A stretch of DNA of 16,677 nt from NCBI GenBank assembly GCA_016875515.1, contig VGRA01000005.1:1-16677 (forward strand). The letters run 5' to 3'. The notes below the pieces were generated by a model that saw only the letters and a program-made list of their open reading frames with translations, searched no databases and was not told where the DNA came from. This document shows, in pieces, positions 1 to 7,776 of this stretch (position 1 is its first letter; the number at the start of each line of letters is the position of its first letter). Made by a program: the position numbers and the translations under genes. This DNA comes from Deltaproteobacteria bacterium (lineage in GTDB: Bacteria; Myxococcota; Myxococcia; Myxococcales; Myxococcaceae).

Positions 1-1
1 C

Positions 2-1273
2 GCGTCCGCCGAGCTACCGGAGGTGGAGCCGCTGCGCGCCTACCCTGCCGCGGTGCAGGAGGCCTTCACCCGCGCGGCCCGCGCCGCCGAGTCCGGGGAC
101 ACCGCGGGGGCCACCCAGCTGCTCGAGCAGGTGCTCGCGCAGGAGCCGCGCGCGGACTTCGCCTGGACCAACCTGGGCATCCTGCAGGAGCCCACGGACG
201 GGGCGAAGGCGGAGTCCTCCTACCGCAAGGCGCTCTCGCTCGCCCCGGACCAGGACCGGGCCTGGGACGCGCTCGGACGGCTCTTGTGCCGCACCGGGCG
301 GTGCGAGGCCTTCCTCGCCGAGGCGCGCGCGCGCACGGCGAAGAAGCCGAAGTCGCTGGGTCCCCGCAACGCGCTCGGCTTTGCGCTGGTGCAGGTGGGC
401 CAGCTGGAGGAGGCCTCTGCCGCGGCCAAGGCGGTGCTCAAGGAGGACGAGCGCAACGTGCGGGCCATGCAGGTGCTCGCCCAGGTGTTTGCGCGGCAGT
501 CCAAGTGGGAGCTTGCACGCATGGTGCTGGAGCGCGCCCGCACCATTGACCCGAAGGACCCGCTCACCCACAACGCGCTCGGGCTGGTGCAGCTGCAGTT
601 CAAGACCATCCCGCGCACCACGGCACAGGAGAGCTTCGCCACCGCGGTGCGGCTGAAGCCGGACTTCGTGGAGGCGCTGTCCAACCAGGGGGCCATGCTC
701 ATCGAGGTGGATGACTTCCCGGGGGCCATTGCGCTGCTGGAGCGGGCCGTGGCGGCTGCCCCGGACTACGCGGAGGCCCGGATGAACCTGGCCAACGCCT
801 ACCGCGGGGACGGCAAGCCGGAGAAGGCGCTGGCCGAGTACCAGAAGGTCCACGCGTTGCTGCCGAAGAACGCGGACGCCTGGTTCAACCTGGGCATCCT
901 CTACCTGGACGCGGAGATGCCCAACGTGGACACCCTCGTCCGGTACGAGACCGCCCTCCAGCACTTCGCCACCTATGTGCAGGCCGGGGGCAAGGACGAG
1001 CGCGCTGACCTCTACGTGAAGGACGCGAAGAAGGCGCTGGAGAAGGAGAAGCGCCGCCGCGAGCGCGCGGAGAAGGACAAGCTGCGCAAGGCGGAGAAGG
1101 ATGCCAAGGAGGCGGCAGCGCGGGAGGCCGCCGCCAAGAAGGCCGCCGAGGAGGCGGCGAAGGAGGCCGCCCGTCAGGCCGCGTCCGAGCCGGCCCAGCC
1201 GCCTGCCGGGAACGTCCAGCAGCGCCCCCCTGAGCCCCCGCCCCCCGCGAAGCTGGGAGAGGAGTCCCCGTGA
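2..1273 (+). CDS. TPR-repeat protein with Lys/Ala-rich coiled-coil tail, GltE/NfsE (AglT)-like, 5' partial
   Basis: The frame is open to the left edge with no stop, so the gene almost certainly starts outside the window; the GTG at 23 is only the first start-like codon inside it. Counting from that GTG, residues about 10-325 are alpha-helical TPR-type repeats (for example FAWTNLGIL near 46-54, NALGLVQLQF near 184-193, ADAWFNLGILYL near 284-295). Residues about 333-388 form a charged Lys/Glu/Ala coiled coil, followed by a Pro-rich end. It overlaps the next gene by 4 nt (GTGA). AglT/GltE and its paralogue NfsE are TPR proteins of the myxobacterial gliding and sporulation envelope machines, encoded just before the F and G genes, and the same order is seen here. 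TPRs mediate protein contacts. A signal peptide or lipobox, if present, would lie upstream of the window. The TPR call is firm; the GltE/NfsE assignment rests largely on gene order. Confidence 0.75.
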   Translation, partial: ASAELPEVEPLRAYPAAVQEAFTRAARAAESGDTAGATQLLEQVLAQEPRADFAWTNLGILQEPTDGAKAESSYRKALSLAPDQDRAWDALGRLLCRTGRCEAFLAEARARTAKKPKSLGPRNALGFALVQVGQLEEASAAAKAVLKEDERNVRAMQVLAQVFARQSKWELARMVLERARTIDPKDPLTHNALGLVQLQFKTIPRTTAQESFATAVRLKPDFVEALSNQGAMLIEVDDFPGAIALLERAVAAAPDYAEARMNLANAYRGDGKPEKALAEYQKVHALLPKNADAWFNLGILYLDAEMPNVDTLVRYETALQHFATYVQAGGKDERADLYVKDAKKALEKEKRRRERAEKDKLRKAEKDAKEAAAREAAAKKAAEEAAKEAARQAASEPAQPPAGNVQQRPPEPPPPAKLGEESP

Positions 1274-1503
1274 GAGCCCTTGCCCTGGCCCTGGCGCTGT
1301 GCGCCGCATCCGCCTCCGCCCAGGAGGCCGGCAAGAAGAAGAAGGCGGTGATCCGGCTGGACGCCATCACCGTGGAAGGAAAGATCCAGAAACCGCAGGC
1401 CTTCTACATCCTGCAGCGGTCCAACCTGGCCTTTGATGACCTGAACCGGGTGGAGACTTTCGTACCCAAGGTCGTCCAGAGCGTGGAAAAGCCCCCGTTT
1501 TGA
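1270..1503 (+). CDS. small secreted protein, GltF/NfsF-like by position
   Basis: A 77-residue protein starting at a GTG that overlaps the upstream TGA (GTGA), so translation is probably coupled to the TPR gene. Residues 1-17 are a short Sec signal peptide (MRALALALALCAASASA, then QEA). The mature part is about 60 residues and basic at first (GKKKKAVIRL), then carries a compact block around ITVEGKIQKPQAFYILQRS and ends in SVEKPPF. It has no cysteine after the signal and no further membrane segment, so it should be a soluble periplasmic protein. Its place between a TPR protein and an FHA/TonB-type protein is that of gltF in the gliding cluster and nfsF in the sporulation cluster of Myxococcus. 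The biochemical role of that family is not something I can state. The ORF and secretion signal are well supported; orthology is inferred from gene order. Confidence 0.7.
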   Translation: MRALALALALCAASASAQEAGKKKKAVIRLDAITVEGKIQKPQAFYILQRSNLAFDDLNRVETFVPKVVQSVEKPPF

Positions 1504-1561
1504 GGTACACAGGGCGTGTCCGCGGGGAACTCCGGGTGTTCCCCACGCGTCCGAGCGAGCC

Positions 1562-2926
1562 ATGGCAAAACCCCTTTCCAGCAAGGTCCTCCGCGTCGGC
1601 GTGGTGCACGGCGGGCGCATCATCGAGGAGCGGCTATTCCGCAAGCCTGCGTCCATCACCGTTGGACAGGGTGCGAAGAACACGTTCTTCGTCCCGGATC
1701 CCAACCTCCCGGACAAGATGTTGGTGCTGGAGTACACGCGCACCGGGTACGCGCTCGTCTTCACCGAGGACATGGAGGGGCGCGTCCGGCTGGGCAGCGG
1801 CGCCGACGTGGACTTCGCGGCCCTGCGCGCGCAGGGCACCGCCTCCCAGCGGGGGGACAGCTGGGTCCTGGGGCTGTCCGAGCAGGACCGGGGAAAGGTC
1901 ACCCTCGGGAACCTGACGCTCCTCTTCCAGTTCGTCGTGCCTCCGCCGGAGCCCACCGCGGCGACGCTGCCCGCGAGTGCGCGCGGCAGCTTCTGGACCG
2001 GCGTGGACCGGGTGTTCGCAGGCCTGCTCAGCACCTGCATGCTGTTCGCGCTCACGCTCGCCTTCACCACGGCCCTGTCCCCCATGCCGACGGAGGAGGA
2101 GCTGAAGCTGGAGGAACTGCCGGACCGGTATGCCAAGGTGATGATGCCGGCCAAGCCGCCGGAGCCGGAGAAGCCCGCGGACAAGCCCGCCGCCAGCGAC
2201 ACCGGCAAGACCGAGGAGAAGAAGCCGGAGAAGAAGGCGGACGAGCCCATCCCCGCGGCCAAGGCGGACGCCACCCCGGCGGAGGCCGCCGCGCGCAAGG
2301 CGGCCATCCAGGAGCGCGTGGCGCAGTCCGGCATCCTGAAGATCCTCGGCAGCACAGGCGGGGCGGGCGGGGGCGCGTTCGCGGACGTGCTCGGCGGAAG
2401 CTCCGCCTCCAACGACATCAGCGCGGCCCTGGCGGGCGCGGGCGGCGTGGGCGTTGCCACGTCGGACATGCTCGGTGGGCCGGGCGGCACGGGGCCGCGC
2501 GGCGGCGCCACGGGCGAGGTGGCTACCATTGGCGCCATTGCCACCAAGGGGGTGGGCGCCGTCAACGTGGGCGAGAAGCAGGAGGTGGCCGTCAAGGCGG
2601 AGACCAAGCTGGAGGCCGCCGAGGTGGAGAGCAGCACCGTGGACCGGGAGGGGCTGGCGCGGTACGTCAAGTCCCGCCTCAAGGCCATCACCTCCTGCTA
2701 TGAGAAGGAGCTGAAGCGCAACCCGTCCCTGAAGGGGCGCGTGGTGGTGCGCTTCACCATCAAGCCTGACGGCCGCACCTCGGACGTGGACGTGGAGGAG
2801 AACACGGTGGGCAGTGACGCCGTGGGGGCCTGCATCAAGACGCTCATCAAGACGTGGACCTTCCCGTTCAAGCCGGAGGAGGAGACCACCGTGGCCTACC
2901 CGTTCGTGTTCGCCCCGGCCTCCTGA
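1562..2926 (+). CDS. GltG/NfsG (PglI)-like bitopic protein: FHA-like head, one TM helix, AgmX/PglI C-terminal domain
   Basis: A 454-residue protein. Residues about 8-125 are a beta-rich FHA-like cytoplasmic domain (SITVGQGAKN at 31-40, RVRLGSG at 74-80). Residues about 151-172 (VFAGLLSTCMLFALTLAFTTAL) are the single membrane helix. Residues about 175-250 are a Pro/Lys/Glu/Ala linker like those of TonB, followed by a Gly/Ala-rich stretch to about 335. Residues about 362-452 are a TonB-like AgmX/PglI C-terminal domain (SCYEKELKRNPSLKGRVVVRF, then the end of the fold at TWTFPFKP). The family links a cytoplasmic assembly platform to periplasmic and outer-membrane parts of the Glt gliding or Nfs sporulation complex. 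The FHA-like part lacks the Arg of the usual GR turn and the S-x-x-H motif, so phosphothreonine binding is doubtful. The ATG at 1562 lies 58 nt after the preceding stop; its ribosome-binding site is weak. Confidence 0.85.
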   Translation: MAKPLSSKVLRVGVVHGGRIIEERLFRKPASITVGQGAKNTFFVPDPNLPDKMLVLEYTRTGYALVFTEDMEGRVRLGSGADVDFAALRAQGTASQRGDSWVLGLSEQDRGKVTLGNLTLLFQFVVPPPEPTAATLPASARGSFWTGVDRVFAGLLSTCMLFALTLAFTTALSPMPTEEELKLEELPDRYAKVMMPAKPPEPEKPADKPAASDTGKTEEKKPEKKADEPIPAAKADATPAEAAARKAAIQERVAQSGILKILGSTGGAGGGAFADVLGGSSASNDISAALAGAGGVGVATSDMLGGPGGTGPRGGATGEVATIGAIATKGVGAVNVGEKQEVAVKAETKLEAAEVESSTVDREGLARYVKSRLKAITSCYEKELKRNPSLKGRVVVRFTIKPDGRTSDVDVEENTVGSDAVGACIKTLIKTWTFPFKPEEETTVAYPFVFAPAS

Positions 2927-2954
2927 GCGCCGGCCGTACCTCCCGGAGTCACGC

Positions 2955-3932
2955 GTGAAACCTCGCCGCCTCGAAGAGTTGTGCGACCTCATCCAGTCGC
3001 ACGAGTTCCAGTCCTGGTGGACGGAGCTCCAGCGCGCGCGCGCGGAGGAGGACACCGCACAGGAGCGGGAGGACGAGCTGCGCTCGCAGCTGGCGCTGGT
3101 GGAGTTCCGCGCCGAGCACACCCAGCGCGAGGCCATTGACGCCCTCTCGCTCGCGGGCAGCGCAGACGACGACGCGGCGCGCACCGCGGCCGAGTCCAAC
3201 ACGCTCGAGAACCAGGCCTACGTGGCGGTGGGCGAGTTCGAGGAGCAGCGGTACCGCGCCTCGGACGCCTACTACCACCAGGGGGCCGCGGAGCGGCTGG
3301 TCGAGCAGTGCAACGAGGCGCTGCGGAAGCACCCCGGGGACGCCCGGGCCGCGGACGCACTCGCCCAGGCCCGCGAGGCGCTCACCCGTTCCAGCGCCAC
3401 CCTGGACCACGAGGAGCGGCGCAAGGCGGTTGCATGGGCGCGCGTGGAGGCCCTGTGGGAGCGCTCCACCGCGGCGGGGCTGCTGGTGGCCGAGCAGAAG
3501 GTGCGCGCCGGGCGGATCCGCAAGCGCGCGGAGCGGATGTTCGCCGAGGCGGAGGAGCGCAAGCTCCGCGCGGTGGAGCTGCGCTCCCAGGCCACCGCCG
3601 CCACCGCCGCGCGGAGGAACGCAGAGCGCCGGGTCAACGGGCTCGTGGACCAGGCGCGTGTCCGCTTTGACTGCTCCGCCGGATCGGATTTCCTCTATTT
3701 CCCGCAGAAGGACCACCCGCGCCACGCGTTCTGCCTCCCGCTGGTAGAGGACCGCGAGAGCTACAACGTGGAGGTGGTGGCGCTGGCCCTCTACACCGTG
3801 GACCACCAGCGCGGCATCAGCTTCCTTGAACCCGTGGGCACGGGCAGCGCCCCGTCCATTTCCGAGGGAGACAGCCGGTTCGAGGAGTTCCTGCTGAAGG
3901 ACCGCGGGGACAAGGCCCCCCGCCCCAGCTGA
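2955..3932 (+). CDS. unrecognised coiled-coil protein of the Glt/Nfs-like locus
   Basis: A 325-residue protein. The GTG at 2955 was chosen because GGAG at 2945-2948 sits 6 nt before it and it clears the end of the previous gene; the frame stays open further upstream only inside that gene. There is no signal peptide or membrane segment, so it is probably cytoplasmic. Residues about 20-60 and 90-235 are highly charged, Ala/Glu/Arg-rich, and predicted as long helices or coiled coil. Residues about 236-297 form a different, probably beta-rich C-terminal module (FDCSAGSDFLYFPQKDHPRH, then VALALYTVDHQRGISFLEP). No catalytic motif is visible and I do not recognise the family. It starts 28 nt after the GltG-like gene and ends 16 nt before the cyclic-nucleotide-binding gene, so co-transcription is likely. 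A cytoplasmic adaptor role is only a guess from coiled coil plus context. Confidence 0.75.
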   Translation: MKPRRLEELCDLIQSHEFQSWWTELQRARAEEDTAQEREDELRSQLALVEFRAEHTQREAIDALSLAGSADDDAARTAAESNTLENQAYVAVGEFEEQRYRASDAYYHQGAAERLVEQCNEALRKHPGDARAADALAQAREALTRSSATLDHEERRKAVAWARVEALWERSTAAGLLVAEQKVRAGRIRKRAERMFAEAEERKLRAVELRSQATAATAARRNAERRVNGLVDQARVRFDCSAGSDFLYFPQKDHPRHAFCLPLVEDRESYNVEVVALALYTVDHQRGISFLEPVGTGSAPSISEGDSRFEEFLLKDRGDKAPRPS

Positions 3933-3948
3933 CTTTCCAGGAGCCGCC

Positions 3949-4395
3949 GTGAACAAGGTTGACCATCTCGCGCAGAGCCCGTTGTTCGAGCGGTTGAGCA
4001 CCGAGGAACTCAGCTACATCTCCTCCTTGAGCCGCCCCACGCACGTGCGTGCCGGGGAGCGGATCTTCGAAGAGGGCTCCATCGGGGACAGCGTCTACAT
4101 CATCATCAAGGGCCAGGTGGAGGTCTCGCGGCGGGACATCACCGGTGAGTCCAAGCGCCTGGCCACCATCTCCGCCCCGGACTTCTTCGGCGAGATGAGC
4201 CTCATCCAGAAGGAGTTCCGATCCGCGAGCATCACCGCGCTCACGGACGTGGAGTTGCTGCAGATGTCCGCTGAAAACCTGGTCGCCTTCCGGCGCCGCT
4301 ACCGGGACGGTTTCACGTTCATCGTGATCAACATTGCCCGGGTGCTGGCGGCCCGCCTGCGGGAGTCCAGCGCCCGCCTGGCCGCCCGGCTGTAG
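3949..4395 (+). CDS. stand-alone cyclic-nucleotide-binding domain protein
   Basis: A 148-residue protein starting at GTG 3949, with CAGGAG at 3938-3943 as ribosome-binding site. Almost the whole chain is one cNMP-binding (CAP_ED/cNB) fold: SPLFERLSTEEL at 10-21, the turn VRAGERIFEEGSIGDSVYII at 33-52, then KGQVEVS. The phosphate-binding cassette is intact in its key residues: FFGEMSL at 79-85 with the conserved Glu82, and RSAS at 91-94 with Arg91. A C-terminal helix follows. There is no helix-turn-helix, kinase, channel or GGDEF domain, so it is not a CRP-type regulator on its own and would have to act on a partner. It lies between the GltG-like/coiled-coil genes and the exporter pair, which suggests nucleotide-dependent control of this machinery; that is inference. 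The ligand (cAMP, cGMP or another) cannot be settled from sequence. Confidence 0.88.
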   Translation: MNKVDHLAQSPLFERLSTEELSYISSLSRPTHVRAGERIFEEGSIGDSVYIIIKGQVEVSRRDITGESKRLATISAPDFFGEMSLIQKEFRSASITALTDVELLQMSAENLVAFRRRYRDGFTFIVINIARVLAARLRESSARLAARL

Positions 4396-4413
4396 CGGAA
4401 CAATTAGAGGGGC

Positions 4414-4437
4414 CAGGGCACCCGGGAAGTGGCCCTG
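4414..4437 (+). terminator. weak hairpin after the cNMP-binding gene
   Basis: CAGGGCAC (4414-4421) pairs with GTGGCCCTG (4429-4437) with one bulged G, around a 7-nt loop, 18 nt after the stop codon. No T-tract follows, so it is at best a weak or Rho-assisted terminator or an mRNA structure in the 100-nt gap before the next gene. Confidence 0.25.
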
Positions 4438-4495
4438 CCGGTGTAGGTTCCTGTAGACTCCGCCCAATCGGCCGCACCTTGCAGATCCTGACTTC

Positions 4496-5017
4496 ATGCC
4501 CCCCACCCTTCGAGCCCTGGCGTGTGTGCTGTTCCTCCCACTGGCTGCCTGGGCGCAGCCGGCAGCTGATGGCGTCCCGGACGCGGAGAAGGTCCGGCGC
4601 AGCGGTGAGGCCGTGGCCCGCATGCGGGAGGTCCTGAAGGACAGCCTGAAGAAGCTGCAGGAGGCGCGCACCAGCAACGACGTGGTGAAGCTCAACTGCG
4701 TCAACGAGAAGCTCACGCAGATCAAGGGCCTGCTGCGCGTCTCCGAGCAGGCAGACGTGGCCCTGCAGGAGGCGCTGGCCCGGCGCGAGTCCACCACCAC
4801 GGACAAGGAGTTCAGCAAGGTGACGCTGGCTGGCCAGAAGGTGGACCTGCTGCGGACCGAGGTGGAGTCCTGCATCGGGCAGCTGGCGTTCCGCACGGAC
4901 GACCAGCAGTTGATCGAAGTGACGGAGCCCGCCTACCTGCCCCAGTGGGATCCCGCGGCCCCCGTGACCCTGGATCCCGTGACGTCACGCGCACCGCCCT
5001 CGAGCCCGACGCTGTGA
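4496..5017 (+). CDS. secreted helical protein of unknown function
   Basis: A 173-residue protein with a clear Sec signal peptide (MPPTLRALACVLFLPLAAWA, cleavage before QPA). The mature part is mainly helical from about 28 to 130 (REVLKDSLKKLQEARTSNDV, then VNEKLTQIKGLLRVSEQADVAL) with two cysteines, in KLNCVNEK near 69 and VESCIGQL near 126, which could form one disulphide in the periplasm. The C-terminus (YLPQWDPAAPVT onward) is Pro-rich and probably unstructured. I do not recognise the family. It sits 100 nt after the cNMP-binding gene and 85 nt before the barrel gene, on the same strand, so it may begin or belong to the exporter transcription unit. A periplasmic accessory protein of the exporter is a context guess. 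The ATG at 4496 starts exactly at the signal peptide. Confidence 0.75.
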   Translation: MPPTLRALACVLFLPLAAWAQPAADGVPDAEKVRRSGEAVARMREVLKDSLKKLQEARTSNDVVKLNCVNEKLTQIKGLLRVSEQADVALQEALARRESTTTDKEFSKVTLAGQKVDLLRTEVESCIGQLAFRTDDQQLIEVTEPAYLPQWDPAAPVTLDPVTSRAPPSSPTL

Positions 5018-5102
5018 TCCCAACCGTTTCACAGCTGACCCGCGGCCCGGGTGTGCTATGCGCACGGGGCCTCCCGGTGCTTGTTCGGGGAATGCCACCG
5101 GC

Positions 5103-6344
5103 ATGACTGTCCGCGCCCTCAGGGTTCAAGCCGCGCTCGTACTGTTGCTCACGGCGGGCGGAGCCCTGCCTGCACGGGCGCAGGAGGCCGTGGAGACCGG
5201 TTTCAAGGTGGGAAACGCGCGCGTCCACCCCCAGCTGGACGTGGCCTGGGGGTATGACTCGGCAGCAGGTTTCTTCCCCACCTCGCCCTTGGCCGCGTCG
5301 AACGGGCTGGCACCGGAATGGGTGGCGCGCATCAGGCCGGGGGCACGTGCCCTGCTGCCCACCTCCATCGCAGACCTCTCCGGTGGCCTGACCCTGGACA
5401 TGGTGTGGCTCACCGGGCTGTTGTCCCCCGGCTCCGGCTCCGCCTCCCGCCTGCTCGGCGAGCTGAACCTCGGGGCCCGGTTCAACCCGCGGGGCCCGTT
5501 TGGTTTCCTCGTGGAGGAGCGGCTGGTCCGGAGCGACCGGACGGGCAATCCCGGGGCCGGGCTGGGCGTGGTGTCGTTCCGCAACGACGTGAGGCTGTCC
5601 GCGCCCATGAAGCCCGGCGGCGGCGCGCTGGAGGTCGTTCCGGCGGTGGCCTACGGCGTGGAGCTGTTCTCCTCCATCGTCAGCCAGGATCTCCCGGGCT
5701 GCACGGACGACGCGCTCTGCAAGGCCTCCGGCGCGTCCCTCTCCAACTTCCATAACCTCCGCGCAGAGTTGATGGGCAGCTACCGGTTCCTCCCCCGCAC
5801 CTCGCTGCTGCTCGACTCCAGCTTCGACGGGCGCAGCTACTTCTACGACTCGGGCAACCCGGGAGCGCTGATGCTGCGCGCCAGCGCGGGCATTGCCGGC
5901 ATGCTCCTGCCGAAGGTGGCGGGGTTGGTGAAGGTGGGCTACGCGCGCAACTTCGCCGGGGCCACGAACACCGTCATCGGGCAGCTGGAGGCGTCCTACC
6001 TGTTCAACACCCGCTCCTCCCTCCAGGTGGGCTACCTCCGGAACGTGGACCCCACGCCCACCTACGGCACCCTGGGAGATGACCGGGGTTACGTGGGCGT
6101 CAACTACGCGCTGGGGGAGAAGCTCCGGCTGACCGGGAACCTGTCGTTCGACTACCTCACCTTCGGCACCAGCCGTGCGGACATGGTCTTCGCTGCCGCT
6201 CCCTCGGCGGAGTACACCGTGACGCGCTGGCTCAGGGCGTCTGTCGGCTACGCGCTCACCGCAAGGTCCACCAACGCCTCCACCCTGTCCACCCTGAACC
6301 TGCTGCGCCACGACGTCCAGCTGCGCGCCAGCATGGCCTGGTGA
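5103..6344 (+). CDS. outer-membrane beta-barrel porin of polysaccharide export (Wzp-like)
   Basis: A 413-residue protein when started at ATG 5103, where a proper signal peptide begins ([20 protein letters not shown], cleavage after ARA near residue 26); an upstream in-frame ATG at 5058 would put 15 unlikely residues before it. The mature chain shows alternating amphipathic strands separated by Gly/Asn/Asp turns, no long hydrophobic helix, and ends in RASMAW, with the terminal aromatic residue typical of BAM substrates. Two cysteines (GCTDDALC) lie in what may be a loop. The TGA overlaps the start of the OPX gene. In Myxococcus, barrels of this kind (WzpX, WzpS, WzpB) are encoded beside short OPX proteins and complete the outer-membrane pore for EPS, spore-coat or biosurfactant polysaccharide. 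Which polymer applies here cannot be read from the sequence. Confidence 0.8.
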   Translation: MTVRALRVQAALVLLLTAGGALPARAQEAVETGFKVGNARVHPQLDVAWGYDSAAGFFPTSPLAASNGLAPEWVARIRPGARALLPTSIADLSGGLTLDMVWLTGLLSPGSGSASRLLGELNLGARFNPRGPFGFLVEERLVRSDRTGNPGAGLGVVSFRNDVRLSAPMKPGGGALEVVPAVAYGVELFSSIVSQDLPGCTDDALCKASGASLSNFHNLRAELMGSYRFLPRTSLLLDSSFDGRSYFYDSGNPGALMLRASAGIAGMLLPKVAGLVKVGYARNFAGATNTVIGQLEASYLFNTRSSLQVGYLRNVDPTPTYGTLGDDRGYVGVNYALGEKLRLTGNLSFDYLTFGTSRADMVFAAAPSAEYTVTRWLRASVGYALTARSTNASTLSTLNLLRHDVQLRASMAW

Positions 6345-6964
6345 ACCGGATGGGCGCCTCCCGCCTCCAGCTCTCCCTGGTCCTGCTGCTGCTCGCCGTG
6401 ACGGCGTGCCGGGCGTTCAGGCCCGAAGGGCCCTCGCTCCGCCCCTCGGACCTGCCGGCCGCGGACGGCGGCGCGGCGGAGGCGCTGGGCCCCGGGGACG
6501 TGCTGGACATCCGCATCTTCCAGGAGCCGGATCTCTCCGGGACCTGGCGCATCGCGGCGGATGGGGAGATTGACTACCCCCTGTGCGGCAAGGTGACCCT
6601 CGGCGGCCTCAGCACGGGGGCTGCCGCCCACGCGCTCGCCGAGTGCCTCAGCCGCGGCTTCGTCAAGAGCCCGCAGGTCAACGTGCAGGTCAGGGAGTAC
6701 CACTCCAGGAAAGTCTACGTCTTTGGCGAGGTGGTGCAGCCGGGGACGTTCCCCTTCCGGGACAACATGAACATCATCCAAGCCATCACCCTGGCCGGCG
6801 GCTTCAACAAGGTGGCCGCGCGCAACCAGGTGAACGTGACGCGGCTGGTGGACGGCGAGGAGAAGAAGGTCCGCGTCCCGGTGGAGGACATTGGCCGGGG
6901 CACGGAGCGGAACTTCTACCTGCAGCCCGGCGACATCGTCTTCGTGCCGGAGAGCATGTTCTAG
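6341..6964 (+). CDS. OPX polysaccharide export lipoprotein, short Wza-like (class 3 type)
   Basis: A 207-residue protein. Start GTG 6341 overlaps the barrel stop (GTGA); ATG 6350 is an alternative three codons later. Residues 1-22 are a lipoprotein signal with lipobox VTAC and Cys23. A Poly_export (PES) domain spans about 48-122 ([20 protein letters not shown]), and one SLBB domain about 123-206 ([20 protein letters not shown], ending [12 protein letters not shown]). The chain stops right after SLBB and lacks the C-terminal amphipathic helix by which E. coli Wza forms its outer-membrane alpha-barrel. OPX proteins of this short class depend on a separate beta-barrel porin, and one is encoded directly upstream. 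It should sit in the periplasm at the inner leaflet of the outer membrane and pass polymer from a Wzc-type co-polymerase. Its stop shares CTAG with the convergent gene. WzaS (ExoA) and WzaB are the closest comparisons I can name. Confidence 0.93.
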   Translation: MNRMGASRLQLSLVLLLLAVTACRAFRPEGPSLRPSDLPAADGGAAEALGPGDVLDIRIFQEPDLSGTWRIAADGEIDYPLCGKVTLGGLSTGAAAHALAECLSRGFVKSPQVNVQVREYHSRKVYVFGEVVQPGTFPFRDNMNIIQAITLAGGFNKVAARNQVNVTRLVDGEEKKVRVPVEDIGRGTERNFYLQPGDIVFVPESMF

Positions 6965-7776
6965 CGACGCGGCTGCCACCCCAGCGCGTCCAGGAAGGCG
7001 GTGCTCTCCGCCCGCAGCAGCGGCTCCAACCGCACTCCGCACGCCAGGATGTGCCCGCCGTCCAGCTGCAGCGGCTCGCCGCGCGTGCCAGTGGCCACCC
7101 CGCCCGCCTCGCGCACCAGCAGCGCCCCGGCGGCCACGTCCCACGGCTTCAGGCCGAACTCGAAGAAGCCGTCGTACCGGCCCGCGGCCACCCAGGCCAG
7201 GTCCAGCGCCGCTGCCCCCATGCGGCGGATGCCCTGTGCCCGCTGGACGAAGCGGTTGAACATCCCGAGCGGCACCTCCGGCCGCTCCCGCACGTCGTAG
7301 GGAAAGCCCGTGCAGAGCAGCGCCCGGTCCAGGCGCTCGACCGGGCTCACCTGCAGCGGCGCCCCGTCCACGTGCGCCCGCAGCCCCAGCCCGGCGCTGA
7401 ACAGCTCGCCCCGCAAGGGGTCCGCAACGGCCCCCGCCAGCAGCCCTCCCGGTCCCTCCACCGCCACCGAGACGCAGAAGTGCGGCACGCCGTGGGCGTA
7501 GTTGGTGGTCCCGTCCAGGGGATCAATGATCCACCGGAACGGTGCCCCCACCCCGCCCGCCCCGCTCTCCTCGGCGAGCACGCCATGATCCGGGTGACGC
7601 GCGCGCAGGTACTCCAGGATGACCTGCTCGGACGCCTGGTCCGCGTCCGTGACGAGGTCAATGCCGCCCTTATAGGCCACCGTGCGCGGGCCGTTGAAGC
7701 GCTCGGCCAGCACCGCCGCCGCCCGCCGCGCCGCCTCCTCCGCGTCTGCGCGCAGCCCCGCTACGTCCACCGTCAC
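6961..7776 (-). CDS. inositol monophosphatase family protein (SuhB/IMPase-like)
   Basis: A 271-residue protein started at GTG 7776, which overlaps the upstream TGA (GTGA); the frame remains open much further upstream only as antisense of other genes. The metal-binding and catalytic signatures of the Li-sensitive, Mg-dependent phosphatase family are complete: [11 protein letters not shown] at 36-46, AEES at 68-71, [14 protein letters not shown] at 83-96 (metal ligands Asp85 and Asp88) and [10 protein letters not shown] at 211-220 (Asp213). Expected chemistry is hydrolysis of a sugar or polyol phosphate such as inositol-1-phosphate; histidinol-phosphate or PAP are other substrates known in the superfamily. 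It is the last gene of a five-gene overlapping operon for murein recycling. Why a phosphomonoesterase should sit there is unclear. It converges on the OPX gene with overlapping stop codons. Confidence 0.93.
   Translation of the reverse strand: MTVDVAGLRADAEEAARRAAAVLAERFNGPRTVAYKGGIDLVTDADQASEQVILEYLRARHPDHGVLAEESGAGGVGAPFRWIIDPLDGTTNYAHGVPHFCVSVAVEGPGGLLAGAVADPLRGELFSAGLGLRAHVDGAPLQVSPVERLDRALLCTGFPYDVRERPEVPLGMFNRFVQRAQGIRRMGAAALDLAWVAAGRYDGFFEFGLKPWDVAAGALLVREAGGVATGTRGEPLQLDGGHILACGVRLEPLLRAESTAFLDALGWQPRR

Noticed and set aside
5028..5061. TTCACA and a CTATGC as a promoter before the barrel gene
   Set aside because: The spacing is about 22 nt, too long for a sigma-70 promoter.
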